Shown: piece after piece, positions 45,202-54,915 of the stretch
Numbering within the stretch: position 1 is the first letter of the stretch
Layout: each line of letters opens with the position of its first letter
From: Raoultibacter massiliensis
Lineage (GTDB): Bacteria; Actinomycetota; Coriobacteriia; Coriobacteriales; Eggerthellaceae
Direction of reading: 5' to 3'
Length of the DNA stretch: 64,000 nt
NCBI RefSeq assembly: GCF_900199545.1
Contig: NZ_LT962671.1
Location: 1,263,145 to 1,327,144, forward strand
Made by a program: the position numbers and the translations under genes
Notes under the pieces: generated by a model
What the model saw: the letters and a program-made list of their open reading frames with translations, nothing else
The model's database searches: none
What the model was told of the DNA's origin: nothing

Positions 45202-45226
45202 AAAAAGCCTCCCGAAGGAGGCTTTT
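45202..45226. terminator. Terminator downstream of tRNA-Asp
   Basis: AAAAGCCTCC / GGAGGCTTTT pair around CGAA, with T-runs on both strands. It lies 12 bp beyond the tRNA 3' end. Confidence 0.9.
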
Positions 45227-45237
45227 CAAAATTTAAA

Positions 45238-45314
<77 letters not shown>

Positions 45315-45534
45315 GTGCTTTCGCAGCGAAGGATATATTACTGGTAAACCGAGGCGCGCGCAATACCCAATTTTAAAAACTTTGCGCACTCGAACCTCTC
45401 TCCACGGAAACGCTGCATCCCAGTACACGAACCGATGCGCTTTCCGACAGCAGGCCGCACAGCACGCATGGCAGGACGGACCGAACGCAATGCGGTACCT
45501 GCTGCGCCGCCTGCGCGCGACGACGGCGCAGGCG
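45315..45534. other. 220-bp gap between DUF2344 gene and tRNA-Asp
   Basis: No gene or clear terminator was seen. The stretch is GC-rich near the DUF2344 end and AT-richer next to the tRNA. Confidence 0.5.
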
Positions 45535-46155
45535 CTACACCGCCCGCTGCTCGACGCGCGTGATGGAAAGCGCGTAGATGCCAGAATCGCCGTCAAGCAT
45601 GTTCGCCAGCAGCACATCAGGGCGAAGGCTTCCGGTCGGCTTTGCATGCAGGGTGAACACGAGGATGTTCTTGTTCTGATCGATCTCCCCCACCAAGAAT
45701 TCGGCGGGATCGAGAATCTTTTCCTTCTTTTTGCGCACCACCGTAATTTCATCGGGCACATCCAGGTGCTCCGGGGTATCGGAAAGCACGACGCGATACG
45801 TGCTTATCGGATAAGCGACCGAAGCAGCCAAATCGCGCGATCCGATATATTCGCACGAGGTCACCATGAGATCGGGCACGCTTGCCTCCATGAGCGCATC
45901 AGCCACCTTCTCGGGAGCGATGTAGCGCGTCATCTGCAAATCGAAGCACTCGCGCGTACCGCCGACGCCAACAGGCAGTGCAGCGCCGAAGGCAATCTTC
46001 ATGTGGGGCGAAAATCCCTGCGAGATCGCATAGGGAAGCCCCGCGCGTCGCACGGCGCGCTCGAGGGCGCGAGCAACCTCGAGATGCGAAAGCATCGCGC
46101 AACGACCGCTTTTGCGGAAGTATACGCGCAGGCGGAAGTTCGACGGATCAGGCAT
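45535..46155 (-). CDS. DUF2344 protein (TIGR03936 family)
   Basis: This 206-residue protein has the family signs RVYFRKSGRCAMLSHLEVAR, RAGLPYAISQGFSPHMKIAF and GVGGTRECFDLQM. It is nearly always encoded next to, or fused with, the radical SAM protein that precedes it here; the joint biochemical role is not settled. The start at 46155 overlaps the radical SAM stop by 8 bp. It ends the mre/rod operon. Confidence 0.93.
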   Translation of the reverse strand: MPDPSNFRLRVYFRKSGRCAMLSHLEVARALERAVRRAGLPYAISQGFSPHMKIAFGAALPVGVGGTRECFDLQMTRYIAPEKVADALMEASVPDLMVTSCEYIGSRDLAASVAYPISTYRVVLSDTPEHLDVPDEITVVRKKKEKILDPAEFLVGEIDQNKNILVFTLHAKPTGSLRPDVLLANMLDGDSGIYALSITRVEQRAV

Positions 46156-48016
46156 GGCGAACCTCCCTCGTCACGATATCGGCATCGAGAACAGGGCAGG
46201 CGCCGCACGCCGTACAGGACGCAAACGAGCAGTCGGGCGTGGTTTCTTCCCTATCGGCGCGCTTCCGTTCGAGCCGCATGAACGCATTGCTGACACCGGT
46301 CGATACATGGCTCCATGGCATCACATAGGATAGATCGCAGGTGCGCTGCGCCACCGATACGGGATCGAACCCAAGCTCGTCGGACGCCGCATCCCACGCC
46401 GCCTGCGAAAAACTCTCCGACCAGGCGTCGAAACGCGCACCATGCTCCCATGCCCGCTCGACCCAATCGGCGCATTCGCGGCCTCCCCTGCTCATAACCG
46501 CCTCTATGAAGCTCGTCGAGGGATCGTGCCAGTGCACGTCGACCGCACGGTACTTGACCGACGAGCGCAGAAGATTCACGCGGCGCATCGCCTCTTCGGG
46601 CGCAATCTGCCCGTCCCACTGAAACGGCGTCTGCGCCTTGGGAACGAAGAGCGCGCACGATACGCTCATGCGCACGTGCCCGCGCTGCTCGGGCGGCACC
46701 GCTGCTTTCGCACGGTCGTAGGCGCGCTGCGCGAGGCTTGCAATGCCCTTGATGTCGTCATCGGTCTCGGTGGGAAGCCCGATCATGAAGTAGAGCTTGC
46801 AGCGCCGCCACCCCGCAGAGAACGCCGCGTCGATGGCGCTGAACAGATCGTCTTCGGTGACGTTTTTATTGATCACGTTGCGCAGCCGTTGCGTTCCCGC
46901 CTCGGGCGCGAAGGTAAGACCGCCCTTCTTCTGCCCCGCCACAAGGCCCGCCATGTCGACGCCGAACGAGTCGAGGCGCTGCGACGGGATGGAAATCCTG
47001 ATGCCCTTGCCCTCGCAGGCGCGGTTGAGGCGCGTGAGGATTTCGGCAATCTGCGAATGGTCGGTCGATGAAAGCGACGTCAGGCTCACTTCGTCGTAAC
47101 CCGTTTCCTCAAGGCCCTTTATCACCGACTCGACGATATTGTCGGCCGAACGCTCGCGCACAGGGCGATACATCATACCCGCCTGGCAGAAACGGCACCC
47201 GCGCGTGCAGCCGCGCAGGATTTCAACGTTGAGCCGATCGTGTACCGCTTCGGTAAACGGAACTATGCACGGCTCCCAAGCAGAGCTGTCGGAGAATCCG
47301 TCGAACAGGCGCTTGACGAACGTCGTCGGAAGACCCTCGCGTTTCGGGCGAATCCACGAACCCGTTCTCTGCGCCTCGTCTTCCGAAACCCAATCATAGA
47401 GCGAAGGCACGTAGCACCCCGGAAGCTCGGCGAGCCTGGCGAGAATCTCGCTTCTCGAAGCGCCCTGCTCCCTGAGCGAGCGGTGCAAAGCGAGCATCTC
47501 GGGAACCGACTCCTCGCCTTCCCCGATGGAGAAAGCGTCGAAGAAAGGGGCGTACGGTTCGGGGTTGAAGGCGCAGGGGCCGCCCGCAAACACAAGCGGA
47601 TCCCCCTCGCTGCGATCGCTCGATCGCAGCGGGATGCCCGCAAGATCAAGCGTTTCGAGCACGTTGGTTGCCGCAAGCTCGTGCGGCAACGTGATGCCCA
47701 CCGCATCGAACTCCGAAAGAGGCGCACAGCTCTCGAGGGAAAAGAGCGGGAGCTCTTTTTGCCGCATCAGATCGCAGAACTCGGGGGCGGGCAGAAACGC
47801 GCGCTCGGCAGCCATGCCATCGCATTCGTTCACGGCGTTGCATAGAATGCGAACCGCCTGGTTCGCCTGTCCGAGCTCGTAGGTATCGGGATACACCATG
47901 CAGAAGCGATACGGTTCGTCCGGCTTGTACGTGCAGCCCCATTCGTGGTTGATGTAGCGTGCCGGACGCTCGGCATCGCCAAGCAGCGCCGCCAGGCGCG
48001 GCCAGAGGTCGGTCAT
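46148..48016 (-). CDS. Radical SAM protein (TIGR03960 family)
   Basis: This 622-residue protein has an N-terminal B12-binding-like domain and a radical SAM core whose cluster motif is RGCTRGCRFCQAG (C-x3-C-x2-C). Later motifs are EVSLTSLSSTDHSQI and GGLTFAPEAGTQRLR. The C-terminus has CSFASCTACGACP, possibly another cluster site. The substrate is not established; the family travels with DUF2344. The ATG at 48016 overlaps the DUF697 gene stop (ATGA). Much open sequence lies upstream but belongs to the preceding gene's other strand frame. Confidence 0.94.
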   Translation of the reverse strand: MTDLWPRLAALLGDAERPARYINHEWGCTYKPDEPYRFCMVYPDTYELGQANQAVRILCNAVNECDGMAAERAFLPAPEFCDLMRQKELPLFSLESCAPLSEFDAVGITLPHELAATNVLETLDLAGIPLRSSDRSEGDPLVFAGGPCAFNPEPYAPFFDAFSIGEGEESVPEMLALHRSLREQGASRSEILARLAELPGCYVPSLYDWVSEDEAQRTGSWIRPKREGLPTTFVKRLFDGFSDSSAWEPCIVPFTEAVHDRLNVEILRGCTRGCRFCQAGMMYRPVRERSADNIVESVIKGLEETGYDEVSLTSLSSTDHSQIAEILTRLNRACEGKGIRISIPSQRLDSFGVDMAGLVAGQKKGGLTFAPEAGTQRLRNVINKNVTEDDLFSAIDAAFSAGWRRCKLYFMIGLPTETDDDIKGIASLAQRAYDRAKAAVPPEQRGHVRMSVSCALFVPKAQTPFQWDGQIAPEEAMRRVNLLRSSVKYRAVDVHWHDPSTSFIEAVMSRGGRECADWVERAWEHGARFDAWSESFSQAAWDAASDELGFDPVSVAQRTCDLSYVMPWSHVSTGVSNAFMRLERKRADREETTPDCSFASCTACGACPVLDADIVTREVRHA

Positions 48017-49203
48017 GCGCGCGAGCCCCTTCCGAAACGGTTCGACACCGAAGCGCTCAATCGGTTCGCAGCGCTCGTCACCGCTTTCGCGGCGGGCTTC
48101 GGAACCGCTCCCGCAGAAGCGGCGGCGCCCACCGCCGATGCCGCAACCGAGGAGGCAGCGGGAACGGCGTTGCTCGCCGCGGCACTGGCCGCATGGCCCA
48201 CCTTCGCTGCGGCAGCCCTGGCCGCTGCAGCAACGCTCGGCTGTTTGCGAGCGGAATCGGCAACCAAAACCACCTTGTCGCGCGCACGGCCCACCACTTC
48301 GGCGAGATGGTCGATCTTGCCGTCGCCCTCGAAGTATTCGATGGCGGCCCGCCCCATGGCAACGGTGCCGCTGTACCCGATAGCAGCCTTGATCGCCCAG
48401 CCGAGAGCCGGAACGAAAGCGACGAGCTGGCGGGCGACGGCACGGCACGCGAAAGCTCCACCGACCACCGCCGCAAGCTCCTTGACGCGCTCGACGGCCA
48501 TGGGCTGGCCGTACGCAGCCGCAATCTGCAGCAGCATCTTCGCCTGGTTGAGCGTCATGATGGGAAGATCGGCGCCCGGCAGTATCACCACAAGGCCGAT
48601 GCCGGCGTTTTGCACGGCCGTCGCGTTGACGGCCTCGAGCGAAAGCGGCTTGCGCACGAACCGGAACGCAAGGGCGAAGGCAAGGCGCTTCTCACGGCAC
48701 GCCTCGATGACCCACTCCCCCATACGCTTGTTGAGGGAAAGCGCGCCGTCGATCGTCAGAGAATACGGCTCGTTCGCGCTTCCCGCCTGTTCGGGCAGCG
48801 CGAGCACGTCATCGATGGCAGGCGCAACCAGATCGTCTTCCAAAATGGGATGCCCGCTCGCCTCGGCGATTTCAGCCGCAAGCCCGGGAAGCGTCGTCAC
48901 GACCATGACGGGAACGCCCGCCGCGCGAATGTCGGCCGCATAGGCGCCGACATGCTCGTCAAGCCCCGCCACGATCACCGCCATATCGGCATCGGGCGCC
49001 GCAACCACAGGGAAACTCGGGAAGTACACCATGCTTACGCGGGCATGCGCGCTCGCGCTTGCGAACGCCTGACGCACGTGAGCCTGCACATCGCCAGGTG
49101 CCGTCTCGTCCATGTAGATGCTCACCGAAATCGGCGTGGCGCGGGCCTCGTCGATGTTGGTAGCCTCGTCGATGACGGCTTTGATATCCACGGGGATCTG
49201 CAT
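48013..49203 (-). CDS. DUF697-containing protein with alanine-rich tail
   Basis: The 396-residue product has an N-terminal part (20-130) resembling a P-loop-less GTPase-like fold, with VVAAPDADMAVIVAGLDEHVG. The middle carries a DUF697-like hydrophobic region (QIAAAYGQPMAVERVKELAA...LGWAIKAAIGYSGTVA), followed by an Ala/Ser/Val-rich tail ending in RFGRGSRA. DUF697 proteins are membrane-associated and of unknown role. The start at 49203 follows AGGAGG. Within the cell-shape operon it lies between rodA and the radical SAM gene. Confidence 0.85.
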   Translation of the reverse strand: MQIPVDIKAVIDEATNIDEARATPISVSIYMDETAPGDVQAHVRQAFASASAHARVSMVYFPSFPVVAAPDADMAVIVAGLDEHVGAYAADIRAAGVPVMVVTTLPGLAAEIAEASGHPILEDDLVAPAIDDVLALPEQAGSANEPYSLTIDGALSLNKRMGEWVIEACREKRLAFALAFRFVRKPLSLEAVNATAVQNAGIGLVVILPGADLPIMTLNQAKMLLQIAAAYGQPMAVERVKELAAVVGGAFACRAVARQLVAFVPALGWAIKAAIGYSGTVAMGRAAIEYFEGDGKIDHLAEVVGRARDKVVLVADSARKQPSVAAAARAAAAKVGHAASAAASNAVPAASSVAASAVGAAASAGAVPKPAAKAVTSAANRLSASVSNRFGRGSRA

Positions 49204-49215
49204 AGTGCCTCCTAT

Positions 49216-50403
49216 CTAGCGGCCGTTATGGGCCCACACGGACCCGATGAGCCCGAGGAGCATGAAGTTCATCACCATGCCCGTCGATCCGTAGCTCATA
49301 AACGGCAGGGGTATGCCTGTAATCGGCATGAGACCGAGTGTCATGCCGATGTTTTCAAGAATTTGGAACAACCACATGCCGACGACGCACATGACGATAA
49401 CCGTCCCGAACAAATCGGACGCGGAGCCGGCAATTCGGAAGCATAGCAAAACGAGTGCGGCGTAGAGCGCAAGCAGCACCATTACACCGAAAAACCCGAG
49501 TTGTTCTGCCAAGACGCAGAATATGAAATCGGTCGGCGCCTCGGGCAGGAAGCCGAGCGTCGCCTGCGTCGCGTTGAACAGCCCTTTGCCGAACAGGCCA
49601 CCCGACCCGATGGCGACCTGCGCCTGCTTGAGATTCCATCCCTCGTCGGAAAGGTTCACGCTGTCGTGTTCGAGAAACACGAGCAGGCGGTTGCGCTGAT
49701 ACTGCTTGAGCAGCTTGTACTCGCCTGTCGTATCGAAGATCACCTGATCGACGGCGAACACGGCCGCAATGGCGGCAATGCCCGCGACAAGCGTGATCAG
49801 GAGGAACTTCGGCCGAGCCCCGCCGACCACGAGCGCGACCGCCGTGATGAAAAGGTACACGAGGCCGGTTCCGAGATCGGGCTGCGTCATGATGCAGAGA
49901 AACGGCACGAGCATGATGCCGAGCGCTTTGAGGTACTCGCGAACATCGTCGAGCCTTCCGCCGTAACGCGAGACGACGCTTGCGGCTAGCAGGATAACGG
50001 TGATCTTGGCGAACTCGCCGGGCTGCACCTGTATGCCGACCTTGATCCACGATTGGGCGCCCATGCCCGCATCGGTGCCGAGACCGGGAATGTGGGGCGA
50101 AAGAATAAGCGCGACGCTGACGACTAGAAGAACCGTCGTGAAATCGGAAAGGTTGCGGTAGTCGAAGCGCGCGATGACGATCATGATCACGGCGCCTATG
50201 GCAACGCAGGCAAGCTGGCGTGAGAAGCTGTAATCCGCGTTACCGAGCACCGCCGTATAGACGATGATCAAACCGTATCCCACAAGCAGGGAAACGACGA
50301 TGAGGAACGGCAGGTTGATATACTTGAAGCGACGGGGTTTCGTGGCGTCGACGACGGCTCTGTCGGGCGCTTTGACCGATTGTATTTGCGGCAACTGAGG
50401 CAT
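49216..50403 (-). CDS. rodA: Peptidoglycan glycosyltransferase RodA
   Basis: This 395-residue SEDS-family glycosyltransferase polymerises lipid II in the elongasome. It has about ten helices. Family features are GAQSWIKVG (the WIxxG-type loop), PGEFAKITVILL, QPDLGTGLVYLF and the C-terminal TGIPLPFMSYGSTGMVMN. The start at 50403 has AGGAG six bases upstream. It is directly followed by its partner mrdA on the upstream side, as usual. FtsW is an alternative, but the PBP2/mre context makes RodA the better call. Confidence 0.95.
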   Translation of the reverse strand: MPQLPQIQSVKAPDRAVVDATKPRRFKYINLPFLIVVSLLVGYGLIIVYTAVLGNADYSFSRQLACVAIGAVIMIVIARFDYRNLSDFTTVLLVVSVALILSPHIPGLGTDAGMGAQSWIKVGIQVQPGEFAKITVILLAASVVSRYGGRLDDVREYLKALGIMLVPFLCIMTQPDLGTGLVYLFITAVALVVGGARPKFLLITLVAGIAAIAAVFAVDQVIFDTTGEYKLLKQYQRNRLLVFLEHDSVNLSDEGWNLKQAQVAIGSGGLFGKGLFNATQATLGFLPEAPTDFIFCVLAEQLGFFGVMVLLALYAALVLLCFRIAGSASDLFGTVIVMCVVGMWLFQILENIGMTLGLMPITGIPLPFMSYGSTGMVMNFMLLGLIGSVWAHNGR

Positions 50404-50411
50404 CGGCGCTC

Positions 50412-52571
50412 CTAGTCCGTTCTTCCCGAGCCGTCGCTCTTAAGCGGCAGCGGTATGTACTTGCCCGACGATGCGGCGATGACGCCCACGGTCGGGTCGA
50501 GCTCGCCGGCGTCGGCCGCAAGGACGGTCGCCATGATCTCAACGCCGAGCGGTGCGGCGACTTCACTGCCTCCCCCGCCGTGGTTCACCTGGCAGGCAAC
50601 CACGTACTTCGGATCGTCGAAGGGGGCGTAGCATACGAACCAGGCCGATTCGTTCTTGCCGTCTGAGTACTCCGCCGTACCCGTTTTGGCCGCCGCATCG
50701 ATGCCGTGCTCGCCGAACAGCTTTGCCACGCTCTCGTTTTCGGTTGCAACGCCATGGAGCGCGTCTCGCATGACCTCGAGATTCTCGGGAGGCACGTCGG
50801 GCACCCCCATGATCTCGGGCTCGTACGAAACAACTACTTCACCCGAAGAGTTGCGGGCTTCCTTGAACAGGTGGGGCCGCATGAGGTTGCCGGTCGCAAT
50901 CGCGCCGTAGGCAACGGCCACCTGCAGCGGCGTGACGAGCACGTCGCCCTGGCCGATGACCATGTTGGTAAGATCGCCGCCCATCCACTGCTGCGCTTCG
51001 GGCACATCCGCCCAATGCTCGGCTTTCCATTGGGGCGTCGGGATGCGTCCCGCCGCTTCGGAAGGGATGTCGATACCCGTCGTTTTTCCGAACCCGTACT
51101 TTTCCACGTACTCCTGCATGGCGGTATCGCTGATCGTGCCTCCCTGCGAGGCGCCCGCCTGAAAGAAGCTCTTGCCAATCTCGTAAAACACCGTATCGCA
51201 TGACTCCACAATGCCTTCCCTGAAGCCAATGGCCCCATGGCCGGTTCGCAACCAGCACTTCTGGGGAGCGCCCGTATTGAAACCGTCCCACGAGCCCGTG
51301 CAATCCCAGCTTCTGCCTGTATCGGCGAACCCGTACGCGAGTCCGGCAAGGCCCGTGAACGCCTTGAACGTCGAAGCCGCCGCGTAGTTCCCCGCGATCA
51401 CGCGGTTGAGAAGCGGCTGGAATTCCGAATCCTGAGTGTACAGGCTCCACATATCCTCCCCGATGCCGCCGACGAACACCTCGGGCGAATAGGTGGGATA
51501 GCTTGCCATCGCAACGATGGCGCCGTCGCGCACGTCCATGACGACGGCCGAAGCCGAATCTCCTTTGCCGGTTCCGATCGTGCCGTCAGTGGGCGCCACG
51601 AGATCGGCGAGCATCTGGTCGATCTTGTACTGGACGGGCGCTTTGATGGTGAGGTAGATATCGTTGCCCTTCTCTGGATCGGTTTCGCTCACCACCCGCT
51701 GAACCGAACCGTCGGCAGCGGCGACCAGCACGCGTTGGCCGTGCGTGCCGGCAAGCAAGCGCTCGTAGCCCGCCTCCACGCCCGATTTGCCCACCACATC
51801 GCCCATTTCGAGCTCTGCACCGTCGATCGGGGTCTCGAGGTCTTTGTCGTCGGCGGTGCTGGCATAGCCGAGGGCATGGGCGGCAAGTGCGCCCCATGGA
51901 TACTCGCGCACCGAACGCTCCTGCGTGGTTACGCCGGGAAAAGCCTCCAAATGCTCGGATATATAGGCGATGCCGCGAAGATCGACATCGCTTGCGACCA
52001 CGCGCTGGCTCTGCGCGCCGGTCTTGGCATCCTGGATGCGGTAGCGCACGATGTTATGGGGAATGCCCAAAACCGCAGACAGGCGCTGCACGACCGTGCG
52101 GTCGTCGGCCACCTCCACATCGGCCAGCACCGTCAAGGATTTGCGGTTGCGCACGAGTTCGATGCCATCGGCATCGTAGATGTAGCCGCGAGGCGCCGGC
52201 GTCGAAACGGTCTTGTACTGGTTCTCGTCTGCTTCCTGGCGATACTGCCCGGCATTGACCACCTGCAAATCCCAGGCCTTCACGGCAAGCGATCCGAATA
52301 TGCCCGCCGCAAGCACGCCCATGGCGATGAAGCGGGACTTAAGCGTTTCGCCCAGGTTGGTCGCAGAGGTCTGCGGCGCGTTGACCCGCGCATCGGCGCG
52401 TCCCCTGCCACCCTGTCGCCCACCGACTCCGACGGTGCCGATGGAGCGAACGTCCATGCGCTTGCTCGAAGCCTTGGGGGATTTCGTTCGGTTTCGCACG
52501 GTGAACGCCACGACGAGCGCGATGACGAGCACGACGATGGTGACGATGGTTGCAATGATCGCTGCTAGCAT
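50412..52571 (-). CDS. mrdA: Penicillin-binding protein 2 (transpeptidase)
   Basis: This 719-residue class B PBP cross-links peptidoglycan with RodA. The catalytic Ser is in ASTFKAFTGLA; other active-site motifs are SCD (ESCDTVFYEIG) and KTGTAEY. It has a pedestal domain before the transpeptidase domain. The N-terminus is odd: a first helix (MLAAIIATIVTIVVLVIALVV), a basic linker of about 60 residues, then a second helix (FIAMGVLAAGIFGSLAV). The start at 52571 has a weak GGGGCC upstream; starting further in would remove only the first helix. Confidence 0.95.
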   Translation of the reverse strand: MLAAIIATIVTIVVLVIALVVAFTVRNRTKSPKASSKRMDVRSIGTVGVGGRQGGRGRADARVNAPQTSATNLGETLKSRFIAMGVLAAGIFGSLAVKAWDLQVVNAGQYRQEADENQYKTVSTPAPRGYIYDADGIELVRNRKSLTVLADVEVADDRTVVQRLSAVLGIPHNIVRYRIQDAKTGAQSQRVVASDVDLRGIAYISEHLEAFPGVTTQERSVREYPWGALAAHALGYASTADDKDLETPIDGAELEMGDVVGKSGVEAGYERLLAGTHGQRVLVAAADGSVQRVVSETDPEKGNDIYLTIKAPVQYKIDQMLADLVAPTDGTIGTGKGDSASAVVMDVRDGAIVAMASYPTYSPEVFVGGIGEDMWSLYTQDSEFQPLLNRVIAGNYAAASTFKAFTGLAGLAYGFADTGRSWDCTGSWDGFNTGAPQKCWLRTGHGAIGFREGIVESCDTVFYEIGKSFFQAGASQGGTISDTAMQEYVEKYGFGKTTGIDIPSEAAGRIPTPQWKAEHWADVPEAQQWMGGDLTNMVIGQGDVLVTPLQVAVAYGAIATGNLMRPHLFKEARNSSGEVVVSYEPEIMGVPDVPPENLEVMRDALHGVATENESVAKLFGEHGIDAAAKTGTAEYSDGKNESAWFVCYAPFDDPKYVVACQVNHGGGGSEVAAPLGVEIMATVLAADAGELDPTVGVIAASSGKYIPLPLKSDGSGRTD

Positions 52572-52583
52572 GGCCGGCCCCGA

Positions 52584-53210
52584 TCATCGACGCTTCGACT
52601 TCGACGGCGGTCCCACAAGAGGGCCCGCCGTCGGAGCAGCGGTCGATTTGACGATGCGGCCCGCAGATGCGGCGGCGCCCGTCTTGACGATGCGGCCAGC
52701 AGAGGGAACGGCGCGCCCCAAAGGCGATTCGGAGACGACGAACCGCAGTGCAAGCGGGTAGAAGACAAGCGCGGCAACGCAATCGTAGAGCGCACAGGGA
52801 AGAGCGCGCTGCAAAAACGCCGTGCCCACCCCCGATACCAGCCCGAGGCCGGAGAGGATCATCGTATAGAGCAGTTCGATGGCAAGCATCGACACCACGA
52901 GAATCACGATCGGCATGAACAGCGATTCGTTGTCGAGGATCATGAAGGCCCGCGACGCCGCAAACGCAGCCAGCACGAACAGCAGCGCCATAGCTCCCAC
53001 GGGGCCGAAGCCGATCAAGTCGTAGACGAGCCCCAATGCGAATGCGAGGACGAGCGTCGAATTCGCCGGCCGCACGATGGCGACCGCAAGGACGTAAGCT
53101 GCCGGGAAATTCGGCATGGCAGAGGCGATTGCGATGTTCGGCGCGATGACAAGCTGGGCAAGTACCGCTATCACGGCGCCAACGATCACCGCAAGAGTAT
53201 CACGATTCAT
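52584..53210 (-). CDS. mreD: Rod shape-determining protein MreD
   Basis: This 208-residue membrane protein has five or six helices, a standard MreD body (about 1-165), and a low-complexity basic Ala/Ser/Pro tail with the repeated unit SAGRIVK (two copies, plus a related stretch). MreD works in the elongasome with MreC. The start at 53210 lies nine bases after GGAAGGAG and inside the mreC end (11-bp overlap), so translation is coupled. Confidence 0.9.
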   Translation of the reverse strand: MNRDTLAVIVGAVIAVLAQLVIAPNIAIASAMPNFPAAYVLAVAIVRPANSTLVLAFALGLVYDLIGFGPVGAMALLFVLAAFAASRAFMILDNESLFMPIVILVVSMLAIELLYTMILSGLGLVSGVGTAFLQRALPCALYDCVAALVFYPLALRFVVSESPLGRAVPSAGRIVKTGAAASAGRIVKSTAAPTAGPLVGPPSKSKRR

Positions 53211-54897
53211 TGCCGGCATCTCCTTCCGGGTCGGTTGAAGACGGATCTTCCCCGCTTCCGTCTCCTCCATCATCCCCAGAAGTCCCCGCACTCCCCGAAG
53301 CGTCGGAACCGCCCGCTCCGTTCGATCCGGCGGCGTTGGAGCCAGACGCCGAAGCGCCCGCCTGCGCATTGGGATCTTTGAACGTGCTCGATGCCGCCCC
53401 CTCGGACTGCATGCTCAAAACAACGAGCACTTCCTGCAAAAGACCTCCATCGCCGCTTTGGGCTACCACCGCGCGCATCGTCGATCCGCTCGCATTGCGC
53501 TCGACTTTCGTAACCGTGCCTATCACAAGGCCCTTGAAATAGCTGCCGCCGATGCCCGATGTTATAACGACGTCGCCCTCGTTCACCATCGCATCCGCCG
53601 CCATATCCTCGAAATACAGGACGCCTTCGACCGAGCCGCGAACGATGCCCTCGATATTGCCGGATCGCACCATGGCGGAAGCCCCGCTTTGCGCATCCTG
53701 TACGAGACGCACCTTCGCCGTTTCGGAGGTCGTCGAAACGACCATGCCGACCAAACCCGCCTGGCCCATGACGGGCATGCCGCTTTTCAGCCCGTCGTCG
53801 GAACCTCGGTCTATCGTGATCGACCGCTCCCATTCGCTGGAGCTCCGGCCGATCACGCGGGCTCCGAGCGATTCGAAGCCGTATGCCTCCTGCGCGTCGA
53901 CAAGGGCCTGAAGGCGCTCCGACTCCTGCATGTACTCCTCGAGCCGAGCCACCCGCTCGCGAAGCTCTTGGTTTTCGGCCCGCAAGCCGCTGAGCGATGA
54001 GGCCGACGACGCATCGCCGTCGGATTCCGCCTCCTCGGCGCTCGGCGCATTCGCGCCTTCGGACTGCGCACCTATGACGACATGGACATCCTGCATCAGG
54101 GCGACCTCGCCGTTCGGCGCCACGGTCGCGCGGACGGTCGCGCCGTTCGCGTTCTTCTCAACGCCGGTAACCGTGCCGATGATGATGCCCCGCGCCGCCA
54201 TGCCGTCAAGACCCGACGACACGATCACGTCGCCTTCCTCCACCGTCGCATCGGACGCCATGTTCTCGAAGTGCAGCGCTCCCCCAATGGAGCCACGCAC
54301 GGATCCCTCGACCCGGCTCGATTGAACCATGGCCGAAACGGAGCTCTGCGCATCCTTCACCAGACGGACGTCCGCCGTCGACGCCGTCGTCGAGACGACG
54401 GTGCCGATAAGACCCGATTGCCCCGTTACGGCATAGCCGCTTTCGATGCCGGCATCCGAACCCTTGTCGATCGTGACGATCCGATTCCAAGCATCGGCGC
54501 TTCTTCCGATCACGCGGGCCCCGACCGATGCCGAGCCGTAGACGTCGCGCAAGTCGAGCACCTCTTGCAGCGCCTGGTCTTCCTGCACGTACCGTTCGAG
54601 CTGCCCGGCGCGCTCGGAGAGCTCAAGGTTCTGTTCGCGCAAGGCCTCCCTGGCCGATTCGGATGCGGTCGCATCGCCGATGGCGGTGCCTGCCGACGAG
54701 ATGAGCGAGCCGCCGAACGAGCCGACGAACTTGAATGGCGCAACGATGCCCGACACGGCGTTCTGCACGGAGTGCATCGTGCCGTCCTCATCCTCCCGCG
54801 CATAGAGAACCACGCAGGCGAGCGAGAGCGCTAAAAGAACAATCAGCAGCACAGGGCCGCCGATTGAAAAAGGTTTTCTCTGCTGGTTGAGAGCCAC
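53200..54897 (-). CDS. mreC: Rod shape-determining protein MreC, duplicated core domain
   Basis: This 565-residue protein is about twice the usual 270-370. After a short head and one membrane helix (14-33), a coiled coil (81-115) and beta-rich core (118-277) are followed by a second coil (303-335) and second core (338-497). The repeats align closely (GARVIGRS / GARVIGRS; TIDKGSDAG / TIDRGSDDG; VSTTASTADVRLV / VSTTSETAKVRLV). A Gly/Ser/Asp-rich tail (500-565) follows. MreC links MreB and PBP2 in the periplasm. The start is GTG at 54897 with no strong ribosome site. Confidence 0.94.
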   Translation of the reverse strand: MALNQQRKPFSIGGPVLLIVLLALSLACVVLYAREDEDGTMHSVQNAVSGIVAPFKFVGSFGGSLISSAGTAIGDATASESAREALREQNLELSERAGQLERYVQEDQALQEVLDLRDVYGSASVGARVIGRSADAWNRIVTIDKGSDAGIESGYAVTGQSGLIGTVVSTTASTADVRLVKDAQSSVSAMVQSSRVEGSVRGSIGGALHFENMASDATVEEGDVIVSSGLDGMAARGIIIGTVTGVEKNANGATVRATVAPNGEVALMQDVHVVIGAQSEGANAPSAEEAESDGDASSASSLSGLRAENQELRERVARLEEYMQESERLQALVDAQEAYGFESLGARVIGRSSSEWERSITIDRGSDDGLKSGMPVMGQAGLVGMVVSTTSETAKVRLVQDAQSGASAMVRSGNIEGIVRGSVEGVLYFEDMAADAMVNEGDVVITSGIGGSYFKGLVIGTVTKVERNASGSTMRAVVAQSGDGGLLQEVLVVLSMQSEGAASSTFKDPNAQAGASASGSNAAGSNGAGGSDASGSAGTSGDDGGDGSGEDPSSTDPEGDAGNES

Positions 54898-54915
54898 GAG
54901 GTGCGTCGCACCGCC

